Assembly: GCA_026119855.1 (NCBI GenBank)
Contig: JAOWBW010000389.1
Location: forward strand, 627,501-691,500
DNA from: Campanula takesimana
Lineage: Eukaryota > Streptophyta > Magnoliopsida > Asterales > Campanulaceae
Direction: 5' to 3'
Length of the DNA: 64,000 nucleotides
A program made the translations under genes and the position numbers. Every line of letters starts with the position of its first letter. The stretch's first letter is position 1. A model generated the notes under the pieces. It was not told the origin of the DNA, made no database searches, and saw nothing but the letters and a program-made list of their open reading frames with translations. Positions 34,001 through 46,250 of the stretch are shown here, piece after piece.

Positions 34001-37000
34001 TTACGTGGTGGTTCATCCTCATCAGGAATATCAGAGACTCCACATTCTGAGAGAGGTAAAATGCGATTGACATTCTTGTTCCAAAGATGTAAAATCTGAT
34101 TCCTGTTATTACACAAATAAAGTGAATACATAAAGATGAAAACAACCAGCTTAAAAAGAAAAAAATCATTACAAGCCATTCCTAGTCATTGTCCATGAGC
34201 TTTCCAACCAATGATCAAGTCAGAAGTCCTAACTGACTGCTATCAACAATGAGAAGATGCTTAAATTCAAGGAGGTTACCCAGGTTTGCTGGGGTGGCAG
34301 CAATGGTAAGAACAACTTGCCACTTTTCAATCACAATCCATGGAACAATTAAGCCACTAGCAACATGCAAAACTAATTGGCTGCATGTGCAATCTGCTAC
34401 ACAACTTAGAAGAGTGGTGAAAAGAGGAGCAGTTGTAAGCCCACAAAGTAGGCAAAAGAAAGTCGACCTCTGCAGATAGGGAATTAAAGGAAAAAAGCAG
34501 GCCCCATCCCTCCAGAAAAAGGAACAAAAAAGGTAATAGAAAAAGAGGCAAGGGATAAACAATGCCATTTCAAAATTTGGAAAATAATGTTGTACCCATT
34601 TGGAAAACACAATGACAACACCAATCATTAACTTTCCCAAGTCAAAGTAGTATTTCTGTACCGTAGGAACACATCACCAGGAATCCCTTTTAAGAACAAC
34701 TATTCTTATTTCCAGAGTCAAGTTGCAGAGGAACACACAATCATCTCAGGATCTCGGCTACAATGATCAAAAGAAAACATTGAAACCAAGTCCAAACTCC
34801 AACGTACTAAGCATCTAATAGCGTAATAAGCTGCTATAAAAGTTATGCCAAAACTGAGGTCAAAATCGTGATGGTAAATATCTATCCCGTAAAATGATTC
34901 AGTTTCCTTATCTGGGACTCTGGATGACAAAAGTCTTATTCAAGTGATAGCAAATACGTTGGTTCGAATTTAGATGTATGAAAAATATGCTTGGATTTGA
35001 AACAACTATGTAAAGTTAACGACTTCATACATCTTCCTTATAAGATGCCAAGTAGCCTAGGCATTATACAAACATGCAAAGTAAGTAATGAGACAAACTG
35101 GACCACATACAAAGGACCCATCAAAATTCATTTTTTAAAAAGGACCAGCCGTGTAAGGAAGGTCTGAAATCAGTAACGAACCTGCATTTAATATATTCTT
35201 GATGCCCACCTTTGCGCTTCAGTACTTCCTTAAACTTAATCTTCTCAACAGGACCCGCTGCACGAGCTTTCAGCCCAGCTGATACTGCAGCAGCTCCTCC
35301 ACTTTCTATCTCCGGAGCCACGGTTGATCTTGAATTAGTCTTTTCTCTCGTCTTAAGAGCCGACTGGTTGTTGTCTCCAATCTGATGACTTGCAAGGAAA
35401 TCTTGCTCATGTATCAGAATTTCCCAATCATCATCTCCCTCATAAAACATATCCCCATGCCAATGTCTTTTAGTATTTCGCCCAGCACGCTGACCGATCA
35501 ATTGCTTTTCTTCTGTACTTTTAGGATCTGGCATAGATCCAGTATCATCAGGAAAACGTTCATTTTGATCTATTGCAATGGACGGAAGCTCTTCATCGAC
35601 ATCATCCATGGATCTTTCCAAGTGATTCTGTTGGGAAGCCAATTCATGAATACTTCCTCCACGTGATGACAGTGGAGAAACCTTACAGTCCAACATTGAT
35701 GCGTCCTCCTTTTGTGAAGAAGCTGAAGCGATGTCTGGCTCTTCATTGCAAGCACCCCGACGTTGTTTGGGACTACCATGTTCACTGGAAGTTATTTCCC
35801 TCTTTGGCAAGTGAAAAGCGGAATATGGTGACTGAAGTTGAGCACAAAGGGTGTCATCCAGGCACCGGTCAATAGCAAGCCCATCAACGTGTTCCAATAC
35901 CATGCTCTTCTTCGCACTGAAGGCTAACAAGTCTTGAGTTGGGGATGCTAATGACTCAGGCGCTTCATTAGAAATCTGTATATTGGTCTCCAGAGACGCT
36001 TCACATGACCTTCTCAATGAATCATTACCAAAAGGTGCCCTCTGAACATTGGTCTTCTTGTTTCTCCGCAAATTCACCTCGCCACCCTGGGGTCTAAGGG
36101 TCTGACATGAAATTAGGGCAGAAGAAAGCTCTTGCTTTGGCTCACCCGACAATGCAATCCCCTGCATGCAATTTAAAACTTCAGATGAAGCATCACCATC
36201 TTTCTTATGTACCACTATCTGATTCTGATCGTATGTCGAAATGGTTGTACCTCCACAAGACGATGCATGCAAACTACTGCTTCCGGGTCCTGTAATTTCA
36301 TTGATCAGCTTTGAAGCTGATTGAGATATGCTTGCCAAGGGTACAAAGTCCTTCAAAACACCTGATTTTGGGCTAAGTCCGTGGTTTGAAGCTTGAGGTG
36401 CTTTTACCTCTTTAGATCTCAAAGAACTGTGTGATTTCCTAATTGAAACAGATTGCGCATTTCGGAAAAACGTAGATAAAGAATCTTCTGAATGTTCATC
36501 CATGCAGGGGGCAGGGACTACAACAGGATCTAATCCGCTCTTGTTCTCATTCTCGGCCAAAAAATATTCAGATTTGTTACCATCCAAAACACTACTACCA
36601 TTCAAAACATTACCACACTCAACAACTTCTCCAATTTTCAGTACCGGAGCAGTCTTGGATCTTTTACTTTTTTCTGACCCTTTACAGACATTGGCATTGA
36701 ATCCGTCATCATCAGTCGTTTTCCCCACAAACTTTGAGATCGATTGTGAAACCAGCCCCATATCCTTCACAGGGTCATTTAAAGATGGGCACAGAGGCTC
36801 AATTTTGGTGCCGAAATGCCGTGCCATTGGTGATGCGGATCCAGAAGTTTTCTTGGGAGCCTTCAACTTCTTTTTAAAACAAGCCAAGGTATCTTCCATA
36901 CCACCCAAGTCCTCCTCTTTACCCCCAAATTTATCTGCCCTAACCTTAACCTGCTTTCCCTTACCTCCACCACCACCAGCCACTTCCACCTTAACCTTCT

Positions 37001-37238
37001 TAGGGTTTCTTTTAGGTTTCAACTTGAGCAATGATCCAATCGGCTCATCATCATCAGCATCAAGCCCAATTTCAGCCTGAGAAAATCTCTTCTTACTAAC
37101 AGATTTCTCCCCATCCATCTTCTCAACCCTAGCTGCTTTCCCAACAACACACTCCTCATCCAACCCTAAACCAATTCCCTTCTCACACCCATTGTCCAAC
37201 CCTAGAACCAATTCTGAATTCAAACCATCACATTCCAT
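28035..37238 (-). CDS. LDL3: LSD1-like lysine-specific histone demethylase (LDL3 type)
   Basis: Eight exons (37238-35182, 34102-33961, 33775-31556, 31452-31359, 30964-30510, 30132-29419, 29068-28994, 28100-28035) join to 5823 nt, 1940 residues plus stop, in frame throughout. It is a nuclear FAD-dependent amine oxidase; Arabidopsis LDL3 acts on H3K4 dimethyl marks. Residues 1 to about 660 form a long low-complexity N-terminal region (Lys/Ser-rich). A SWIRM domain follows (about 665-745; NQILHLWNKNV ... YAFLDHYGYINVG). The amine oxidase domain is about 890-1370, with the FAD motif VVGAGPAGL, K1208 in LNKVV (equivalent to the LSD1 active-site lysine) and FAGEATCKEHPDTVGGAMMSG. The C-terminal tail has an alanine-rich stretch and ends IRAFVDQLIERHMEMKPHIKS. 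It is longer than the recalled Arabidopsis protein (about 1630). The start at 37238 is the conserved-looking Met; in-frame Mets at 37256 and 37334 are alternatives. The last intron is full of nested transposons. Confidence 0.95.
28489..28536 (-). mobile_element. Truncated SINE 3' end
   Basis: Reads CAACAACAAAGCCTTAGTCC and on to TTTGGGGTCG, the reverse complement of a widely spread plant SINE 3' end with a TTGTTG tail. CCATAG directly flanks it (28483-28488 and 28537-28542), a possible short target duplication. Confidence 0.6.
28565..28822. mobile_element. MITE nested in 28322-28894
   Basis: Starts CTCCCTCTGTCCCTAAATGA and ends TCATTTAGGGACAGAGGGAG, flanked by TA. Same family as 11206-11466. 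Confidence 0.85.
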
Positions 37239-37720
37239 CTCTTTAATCCAAAACATAAAATACTCATATCTCAAAACGGTCAACAATTCAAAAAACCCAC
37301 AACCATGCCAAACAAAGGCAACCCAAAAATTCAAACTTCACAGTCAATTCAAATCCCTTTGAAATTAAGCTAGAAACAGCTCATGCATGTTCTCTCAAAT
37401 GCCAATACATATCCACAACCAACCAATCAATGTATAAATATACAAGGAAAAATTGATTAGATTGACAAAAGGATTTGCAGAAGCAGAGCTAGTTAGTTTA
37501 GGTCAGACCTGTTGATGGAAAAGCTACAAGGTGTTGCTTCCTTGAAGTCCAGTGAGGTCCGAACTCCGGCAATCGATCTTCTTCTTCTTCAGATGACAAC
37601 GTCGGTCGCCGGATTACACCCAACCGATATATAAATTGAATTGTAGTAAGCACAGGAGGACTATATATATATTTGCTGTGTCACGAAAGAATTGCTTATT
37701 CGCCCGACACGAAGAAAGAG
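37239..37720 (-). promoter_or_regulatory. 5' untranslated region and promoter of LDL3
   Basis: On the minus strand a run CTATATATATATTTGC region (37661-37675) could hold a TATA box. A CAG|GTCTGA junction near 37511 could be the donor of a 5'-UTR intron. Both are inferences from sequence context. Confidence 0.35.
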
Positions 37721-40602
37721 AGGTGGGCAATTTACGAGGGGGTGCGTTTTGGCTGCAAATAGTGCAAAGTCATGGGCCTGTTGACCTCCTTATAAATTAT
37801 GGGCCAATTTCCTAAAATATTTTTCTCCTACATTTTCTGGTGATATAAAATGAGAATACATATTGGGTATTACTACTTGGATTTTGATTCACAATTTTGG
37901 GTTCTGAAAATCGATGTGGATATATTTCCATATCTTTGGCATGCTATAAGCATCTTCTTTCTACTTTTTATTTTTGCGTGTTTATTTACCGTCGATCAGT
38001 AGAATAGAGTCACGTATGCATGTCTTTTGTTATCTTTAATGCATGGCACTTGTTATAGTGAGTTTAGTTGTAACTAAAATAAAATTTTAATAGGATACTT
38101 GATGTTTATATTTGGACATGCACACTGTACATTTGAATATCATATGTATAATGGTTTCTGTGAAAATATCATGTAAAACTTGACTGTGAAACAAGAAACT
38201 GTCAAACAATTACATTATTGTCTATTGCAAGATACTAGCCATCGTGAAGTTGAATCAACCGAAAACAACTATAACATGCGATACAATATCAACCCACAAT
38301 ATTTTGCTTGATCAACTTGTATTATAAAAGTGATGCTTCGTGTTCATTTATGTTAGAACATGCGACGTGTAGTATCAATTTTTCTAAGCATCTGTGTTAT
38401 TATGTGTGTATATGAAACATAATAAAAGTTGTTTTGAAGTTAAGCAATGGATATTCAAGTGCATGACACTACTCATGCATTGGGTTACACTGCTAGCAGC
38501 ATATACTTGATGACCAAGTAAACATAAATTTTATAATTGCGAAGATACAACTGTCATTTTATACTCTTCTCGATAATTTGTTTACATAATGCGCATCACG
38601 TACGTGAGTGCTTATCTGGTTATGCATCATAAAAATGTTTTTGTTGTTGCATTGGACTCGATATCACACTTGAAGTGGTATTTGTGAGAAGTTTAATGCT
38701 ACCATTGTAATGTGTAGATTTGATAATGCTTACAATATAGTTATGAAATACGTACTGTATTTGTAATTTGTATTAGAAATATGTTAATGATTACTATATA
38801 TCCAACAATAACAATATAAGATGCTAATTTTATTTTTTGGGGCATCTTGTTGATGCTTTGAATGTGCATCCCCTATTTATTACTTCATTAAATGAAAAGC
38901 AAAACACAAAAATCATGAGATGAAGTATACATCGAGTTACCGCGCAAAGTGAGCTGCTTAAAGATGAATAGTTGAGACTATGCTTTTGTGATTTTATATT
39001 TTCTCTCTGTTGTTGTGAGATGGAAAGAATTACCTAGAAACATGTTGATTTAGAAAACGAGAAGTTCTGTTATGTTAGTTGAAGGACACAAGTGTAATTT
39101 TAAACTCGACATCATTCATTATACCGAAACTTTCGCATAGAGCACGTAATTTCACTAACTAACTTGCTTTAGTGGTTGCAATAGTGCTCAAGGACTCAAT
39201 CGAACTAGTGAACTTTGAGAGTTAGATGCAATTGGATCCACTCACTGAAAGATTAGCCGGATTATGCAATTCCATAATTGGAAATCGATGACATACGTAG
39301 TGTAAAAACAAAATAAATGCACTTATTCAAACACAAACTCATCTAGCACCGAATATTTAGTTGGTTAAACTGGGTAGGCTCGAGTCTGACTCAGAAAACT
39401 TGTACTTGATTTGAGTTCCAACCTAAATGGGTCAAGCTTAACCATTAGGGCAACCTCAGTTGTATAATTAAGTTCCTCTTAAAAACATACATTTCATATT
39501 GAAATCGCGACCAAATGTTCAAACCAATTTTATTTTAAATAAACTTTTCAAGTATTTATTATCTATGACTGATTATTGATTATACCATTACCAGCACCAA
39601 GTATTTTTCGCTTTTTCTTTTTGAAAACACTAGTAAGTAGCCCGTCGATACTCGACATAGCAAAAAAAAAATTATTACTTAAAAATTATAAATGATGATA
39701 CATTTTAAAATTCAATTGAATATAATGAGGAAAGACCATAAATATGATAATGTAAAAGTGTAAATTTTGATATTAGCAAGCCTAATAGTTTTTTACTTAA
39801 ATAAAGAGTTTAAACATAAACTATTAATAATTTCTAAACAATAACCAGCAGTCAAGCCAGTCAAGTCACCAGCCCCGACTTTCCCCACCCCACATCTCTT
39901 CGTCTCTTAAATAAAATGTCTCCTCCATCACCAATGTCGCGAGCCATGATACTTAAACTTATCTTAAATGCATTTCTCCATTATGTCGCCTTAACTCTCA
40001 ACATCACTAACTCCTTTCCCCATTTGTCCTTCCTCGAGCAGCAAATATTATTTTCCAAATATTATTTTCCAAATATTATTTTCGTGCTCATTTGTTGCTA
40101 TATCCAGATAAGTTATGTATCTTCATGATCATTCATAAACTCTCGTCTGAAATTCCCTCGAAAATTGAGCTCAAAAAATTATGCTTACATTGTTAGTTAT
40201 TAAGATAAGATAAGGTATAAAACAAAATTAGTTTTTATAGAGCAAGATTTTCTAACTGCCTTAATAATTGAGGAACAAAATGGTTAGGTTTTTTTTTTTT
40301 ATGAGTTTGATCATTTTTAGGATGTATACACGTTAAGTTTGATGTATTAATTTGTGAATTTAATTTATTTTTGTTTGTGAAAAATATAAACAGAACTAAA
40401 ACAAAATAATTAATGGCGACCTTCTACCTATTTCTAAAGTTGAATTAATTCTAAAAATTATTATGAAAATTGGATTTTCTTATTATTTTTATGCATGTAA
40501 TTTCCGTTAATCTTAATTGTGATGTTAGTAAAGAGTTGTGTATGTAATTTCAGTTAATATTAATTGTGATATTGGCTAAGAGTGCTGCTATACACGTCAC
40601 AT
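37721..40602. other. AT-rich intergenic DNA
   Basis: No coding region or known domain is visible over almost 3 kb. A possible Helitron end lies at 39630-39656. The 40042-40082 stretch contains a short duplication of TTTTCCAAATATTA. The remainder shows no repeat I can name. Confidence 0.45.
39630..39656 (-). mobile_element. Possible Helitron 3' terminus
   Basis: On the minus strand the hairpin GTCGA-GTA-TCGAC (39656-39644) is followed after 10 bases by CTAG (39633-39630) and then T. That is the spacing expected of a Helitron 3' end. The 5' end was not found. Confidence 0.45.
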
Positions 40603-41330
40603 TTTTTAGTAGGGTTAATTGCAATTTAGGGCCTGAACTCAGCATAGTGTTCCCTAAGGAGGGCTCCAACAAATTATTTCTGCAGACCAGGGCTCAATAC
40701 ATCTTTTTTTCATCAATTTGGGGCTTTTTAACGAAATTCGTTAGAAATTTCGTTAAGTGCTCATGTGCCGTGCACGTGATCAATGGAATGGTTTCTCTGT
40801 AGTTAATAATCTTATATAGGGGCCTTAATGAAAATTTTAAACATTAAAGGGTTGGATATTACTATTTTTAAAATATTTAATAATTGAACTTAAAAAAAAA
40901 AGTAATCATTTTTTTATTTTAAAAAACCAAATATAATTTAATAAATAAATAAAGTTAATAAGTTAAATTTATTGTTAACATTTTATTTTATGTCTATTAA
41001 TGTATTCAAACTTGTTTGGGAAACATTAATATTTTAAAACACGCAATGAATTGTTTATTAGATAACAATATTTGAATTATAATAATTAGCAAAACTAAAT
41101 AATTAATTATTTAATGTTATTTGTTGCATTAATTCTTGTCCCTTTAAAATTATAATAACTTTAAATATAGCATACTTAAAAGATAAAAAAAGCAAGAAAA
41201 TAATGATTTAATACAAATTCATAAGAAAAATAGTAATCATAATCCTATTCATACAGCTCAAAAAAAATAACAAAACCCCAAATCCTAATCCTAATTCCAC
41301 AGTTCAAGAAACCCAGCAAATGAAAAAAAA

Positions 41331-41373
41331 AAAGAAGAAGAAGAAGAAGAAGAAGAAGAAGAAGAAGAAGAAG
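41331..41373. repeat. (GAA)n microsatellite
   Basis: A run of GAA/AAG triplets next to a poly-A stretch inside the Mutator-like element. Open frames of poly-Lys or poly-Leu here are artefacts. Confidence 0.9.
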
Positions 41374-41652
41374 AAACCCAACAAAATGGACTCCCCTTTT
41401 ACTCCTCTGTTTCTCTACCCCATCCGCCTCAAATGCCCACCCTCCCACCACCTTCATCGGGTTTGGCCAAGAAATATCAATTTCTCCGGGGTTGTGCACT
41501 GAATTTCTTGATTTGGCCAAGAAATATCAATCTATGTATCTTGATTTGAATTTAGATCTTTGGTTTTGAAGAGAGGATGAGAGCGGAGAGAGAGACGAAC
41601 TGAAGCTGTAGGCGACGGCGGCGACGGCTACGACACTCTGGTGGGTGGTCGT

Positions 41653-44600
41653 TGACACGCCCCAAGTCCCGGGATCCCCTAATAGAACCTCAAACCTGGT
41701 GCGCGTAACTAACAAGGAACAAGAAACTAACGGGAAACAGGAACAATACCTGTTAAAAACAAAACTGACATGATATATATACTCAAGAGTAGGGAGCTAA
41801 GATAGCTCACACCAGTTCTAGACCAAGAAAATTAAAACCAAAATGGTTACATACAGCGGAAGACATACCTAGCAAATAAGCTAGAAACAAGAACTGTCTA
41901 GGGACAACAAATACTACCCCAATACAAGCCCAGAGTTTACTAACTCATACAAGATCGTCCTTACCAAAATATAAAAGGACACTACTTCGAACAACAATAT
42001 CCTGCTGAGTAAGTTCCCAGCTAAGTCGAGCCTCACTGCGTACTATCCCCTGCTTTCCTGGGGGGGGGAAACAATTAAACAAATAAAGGGTGGGATAAAT
42101 CTCAGTAAGCTATTAACATGCAACTATATGTCATGTTATCATGCAATACAAGTAGATACTCAACTAAACATATATCAAGTATCATCAAGTAACAAGTATA
42201 GGAGAGGCTAAGCCCACCCAACAAGTAATCCAGCTCAAGAAATGACCAGGTAACAAGCAGTCAAGTAGTGTGAGAAGCTAAACCAGCTCACCAAGATGCA
42301 CATAGGCCTATCACGCATTGTACCTGAATCCTTCCTTATTTCTCCCAAGAATACCATTTGTTGTCGATACTTTTCTAGCTGAGGACAACCAAGAACAGGA
42401 ACAAGAGACTGCTGTGCAGTATATAAGAAGACCTGGTAACCAGTGTCATCCACAAGATACAAAATCCACGTGGTGAACAAGACGGGAATTAGCATTCACT
42501 TAGGTCAGGCTTATTGCTCCAACCAAGGAAGCTATGCCCTTACTATGGCCGGTAGTAAGGGGTCGGGCGGAAATACATAGGGACCCGATTGTCACTTAAA
42601 CCCCAGCTCTCGCGACAAGCGTGAACCTATATATTTTCGAACAAGCAAGGAGAACCAGCTGGACTCACCAAGAATGCACAAGTAGATATTTACTTGAACT
42701 ACAGAACAGAACTCAGTCCCTTATTAGTGGACTACTCTTTATGCACCATGTAATCATGTATCATGTGCTCACGAGAATATGCACCATGTAATTATGTATC
42801 ATGTGCTCACGGGAATATGCACCATGTAACTATGTATCATGTGCTCACGAGAATATGCACCATGTAATTATGTATCATGTGCTCAATATAAATACACGTA
42901 CGCAATTATTGCGAATACAAACCAAGATAACAATGGCACATAAGGTGTCCATGTAACACGATCAATCCAAGTAAGAGTCTATTTATAACAGACTTCAGTC
43001 AAGTAGTAGGGTATTTCACTTTGTCACATGCCAAGTTTGCACGTACATATTCATATCACGTTTAACACATTAAAGTGTCTATCCCGATACCCTTACTATC
43101 AAATAGAGCCCAATACCTTAGACTCTAAACACGTAGTAGAATAGGTCACATCATACCTAATCACAGTCATATCTCACGTATATGTATCGTTAGTAATCGA
43201 ATACATTTTCTAACACATATTGTGTTCTGTAATTATTCTTTATTCTTTATATACTTCATTGAGTATATACACGATTAAAACTAATCACTAGTACTTTAGT
43301 GCTTATTCATAGCATTTCCAATATACACGTATCAAGTTCAAGTATGTAGTAGAGTTAATCATTCTCTATCTAGTTCCATAACCCAATTCTTTGGTTATTC
43401 ATGTCATGTATCAAATAATCAAGAAGCTACATTCTATCAAGTAGCTACATGCAAGATTTGCATATACACATCAAGAATCTTTCAAGTTTATTACCATACT
43501 CATGTAATGGTTTCAAGACATTCAAGACTTCCAAGACAATCAAAACAGTCAAGACTTTTATAAGATTTTATCATCTTGTATCCAAGTTCTCAATCCATTT
43601 TCTTGGATGGTTAAACATGTACAAGAGTTAATTAACTTATACTTAAGTTATCAATCCAACTCTTTGGTTATTTAAGACAAGTACAAGATTTACTCATCTT
43701 ATATTCACGTTTTAATTAAGAAGATGAGCTATACATCTCCCAATCAAGTTCACGGTCCTATTCCTAGGATATTCAAGTTCAAGGCATTAGTTGGTGTCCT
43801 TTAGGTACACAAACTTTAGCTATGAGAGGGGAGACTAATCCAAGATTCGTGGACTAGCTCAACGGGAAACAAGCTTCAAGTAATCAAGAAGTCACATTGT
43901 TATCAAGCAACTATGTGCGATGATTGCACATACAAGTCAAGAATATTTCTTATTCACATTAATGCTTATTCTGAGCACTTTCGAGTTTACACCTTACCCA
44001 TATATTGGTGTCAAGGCATATACAAGATTTATTAATCTTATATTCATGTTTTAATCCCTTTTTCTTTGGATGTTCAAGTCATGTACAAGATTTTATTGTC
44101 TTATACTTAATCTTTGGGACATTCAATCATGTATAAGAGTTATACACTTTACTCTTACCAATTCTAAATCCTATTCTTAGGATGTTCACATTCAAAACAT
44201 TGTTTTATACCCCTAAGGTACACAAGACGTTGATTTCCAGACACATAAGAGCATTCATACTCTTATACTCAAGTTCAATGTCCTAAAACACCTATCTAGG
44301 TGCTCTAGACAACCACTTTAAAACCCCATTAATTTATTATTTGAATAGCCCTCTAAGTCTAGGTTATTCAGCTTCTTTCGGATCTTGATTCCGACTTTCC
44401 TATAGAAAGTTATGGAGGAAACAATTCAAGAAAACAAATCAGAATTTTCACTTGGCACGACCGTGCTCTAGAAATTGGCACGACCGTGCTACCACTGCCG
44501 AGGGATTTTCACACAAAATTCATTTTCGGCACGACCGTGCCCAATAAAGGCGCACGACCGTGCTATCAAGGTCGAGATGTTTTTACACAAACTTCATTTT

Positions 44601-45676
44601 TGGCACGACCGTGCCCATAAAAGGCGCACGACCGTGCTAACACTGTCGAGGAAATTTGCCTAAAGGTGATATTTGGCACGATCGTGCCAAATAAAGGCGC
44701 ACGACCGTGCGGTACAAATTTTGGCCCTTTTCCCCTGAATTCAAGTTTCATTAATTCTCCGTCCCACACGTAGGAGTAACATTTAACTAACACTCCTAAC
44801 ATTCTCAGGAGTATACTAACAAGTTTAGAACTCCTATTTCAAGCCCAATTCATTTCTTTTACCGTCCCATAAATAATAGGACAATTTCCTTTTATTCCAT
44901 TTCAATATTTCACCGTCCCCAAAAGTATAAGTACAATTTTATTTTATACTAATATACCCATCTAGGGATACTTCCATTCATTTCCCCGTACCACAAATAA
45001 TGGTACTATTTTTCTAATAATATTTAAATCGAGTTACTATTTTACCGTCTCACGGATAGGAGTATAATTTTTCTAACTTCCCAGGATACTTTCAAGTTGC
45101 TTTTGTTCTTATAATTCATTCGATTACTCCCTTCGTTCCAATTTTACAAGTATCACAAAAATTGCTCAAAACACAATTTTAACAAAAACAAGTAGCGGGA
45201 ATAACATATATGCATGTTATTACAAGTAAGGGGGAGTTAATAACTTACCTAGTCAAAAATCAAGTTGACCCAATTTAATTTCTGATCGGTCTGGAACGCT
45301 CTATTCAACGCCACGAATATTTATCCGGGACCGGAATCACGAACAGAGGGATAATTAATCGCGAGGAGTCGAGAATAGGGTAAACCCTAACTTTTCTTTG
45401 AGACAGAGGGAGAAATGTCGAGAAAGTCTGAGAATTTCTTTCTCAGACAAACAAGCAAACCATGATATACTTAACAAGAATCAAGGAATGACACTTAGGC
45501 CCCTCAAGTTCTAACTTTGACAAAAAGGCCCCTAAACTTTCAACTTTGACATTTAACCACCTTAATTTTCTAAAGTAGTTAAATAATTAACTCAAATAAA
45601 AATAGCATATAAATATGCTAATCACGAATTTAACAAGCAAGTCAAATATTTAACAAGATTAAGGATGGGCGTTACA
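41653..45676 (-). mobile_element. Solo LTR, about 4.0 kb, family A copy 2 (reverse)
   Basis: On the plus strand it reads TGACACGCCCC ... GGGCGTTACA. GTCGT flanks both ends (41648-41652 and 45677-45681), a perfect 5-bp duplication. It is the reverse-oriented relative of 5596-9461. The two are close to identical by eye near both ends and more diverged in the middle. It has four 38-bp tandem units (about 42735-42885) and eight GCACGACCGTGC-type motifs (44455-44710) where copy 1 has ACCGCCCA motifs. Confidence 0.9.
44455..44710. repeat. Array of eight GCACGACCGTGC hairpin motifs
   Basis: Twelve-base motifs with GCAC...GTGC arms start at 44455, 44478, 44529, 44552, 44603, 44626, 44676 and 44699. 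The seventh reads GCACGATCGTGC, a perfect palindrome. The spacing alternates between 23 and about 50 bases, so the true unit is a pair repeated about every 74 bases. Confidence 0.9.
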
Positions 45677-45763
45677 GTCGTGGTGACGATGATCGGTTGG
45701 CCATAGTGGCGTCGCGTCGGCCATGGGTGTCCGACTGAGGAATGGTGAAGTGTGGATGGGGGA

Positions 45764-45770
<7 letters not shown>

Positions 45771-45807
<37 letters not shown>
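45771..45807. repeat. (GA)n microsatellite
   Basis: An AG run of about 37 bases inside the Mutator-like element, in the part that resembles a captured 5' leader. Confidence 0.9.
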
Positions 45808-45810
<3 letters not shown>

Positions 45811-46250
45811 GTTTACAGAGAGTGGAGGGATGGGGAAGAAGGGAAGATTGTGGAGAGGAAGAGAAGTAGAAATGGGGAGGTGGAGGTGGAGGAGATGAAA
45901 AGATGAAGAAGAGAGAGAATGGTGGGATTCAATCTAGGTTTAATTTGGGGATGGAGATGGGGTGAGTGTAATATTTTAGATTTTATATTTTTTTTATTTC
46001 ACCTTTAATTTTCAGACTTTTACATTTGACCCCTTAATAGTTAAAATTAACTTCAAAGTAACCATTCCGTTGATCAAGTGCACGGCACATGAGCACTTAA
46101 CGAAATTTCTAACGAATTCCGTCAAAAAGCCTCAAATTGATGAAAAAAAGACGTATTGAGCCCTGGTCTGCAGAAATAATTTGTTGGAGCCCTCCTTAAG
46201 GAACACTATGCTGAGTTCAGGCCCTAAACTGCAATTAACCCTTTTTAGTA

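Larger units (their letters stand above)
40612..46241. mobile_element. Mutator-like element carrying gene-like sequence, split by a solo LTR
   Basis: Terminal inverted repeats of about 180 bp (40612-40795 and 46060-46241) begin GGGTTAATTGCAATTTAGGG and are about 95% alike by eye. TTTTTAGTA flanks both ends (40603-40611 and 46242-46250), a perfect 9-bp duplication. Without the nested LTR (41653-45676) the element would be about 1.6 kb. Its interior, read on the minus strand, is pyrimidine-rich and then GC-richer, like a captured 5' leader with a short open frame starting at an ATG near 45723 (MADATPLWPT). No transposase domain was found, so it is non-autonomous and possibly a Pack-MULE. Confidence 0.88.

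Noticed and set aside
36502..37080. 192-codon open frame on the plus strand
   Set aside because: It is antisense to the LDL3 first exon and is explained by that exon's codon composition.
41245..41520. Poly-Leu or poly-Lys open frames
   Set aside because: They are translations of a GAA microsatellite.
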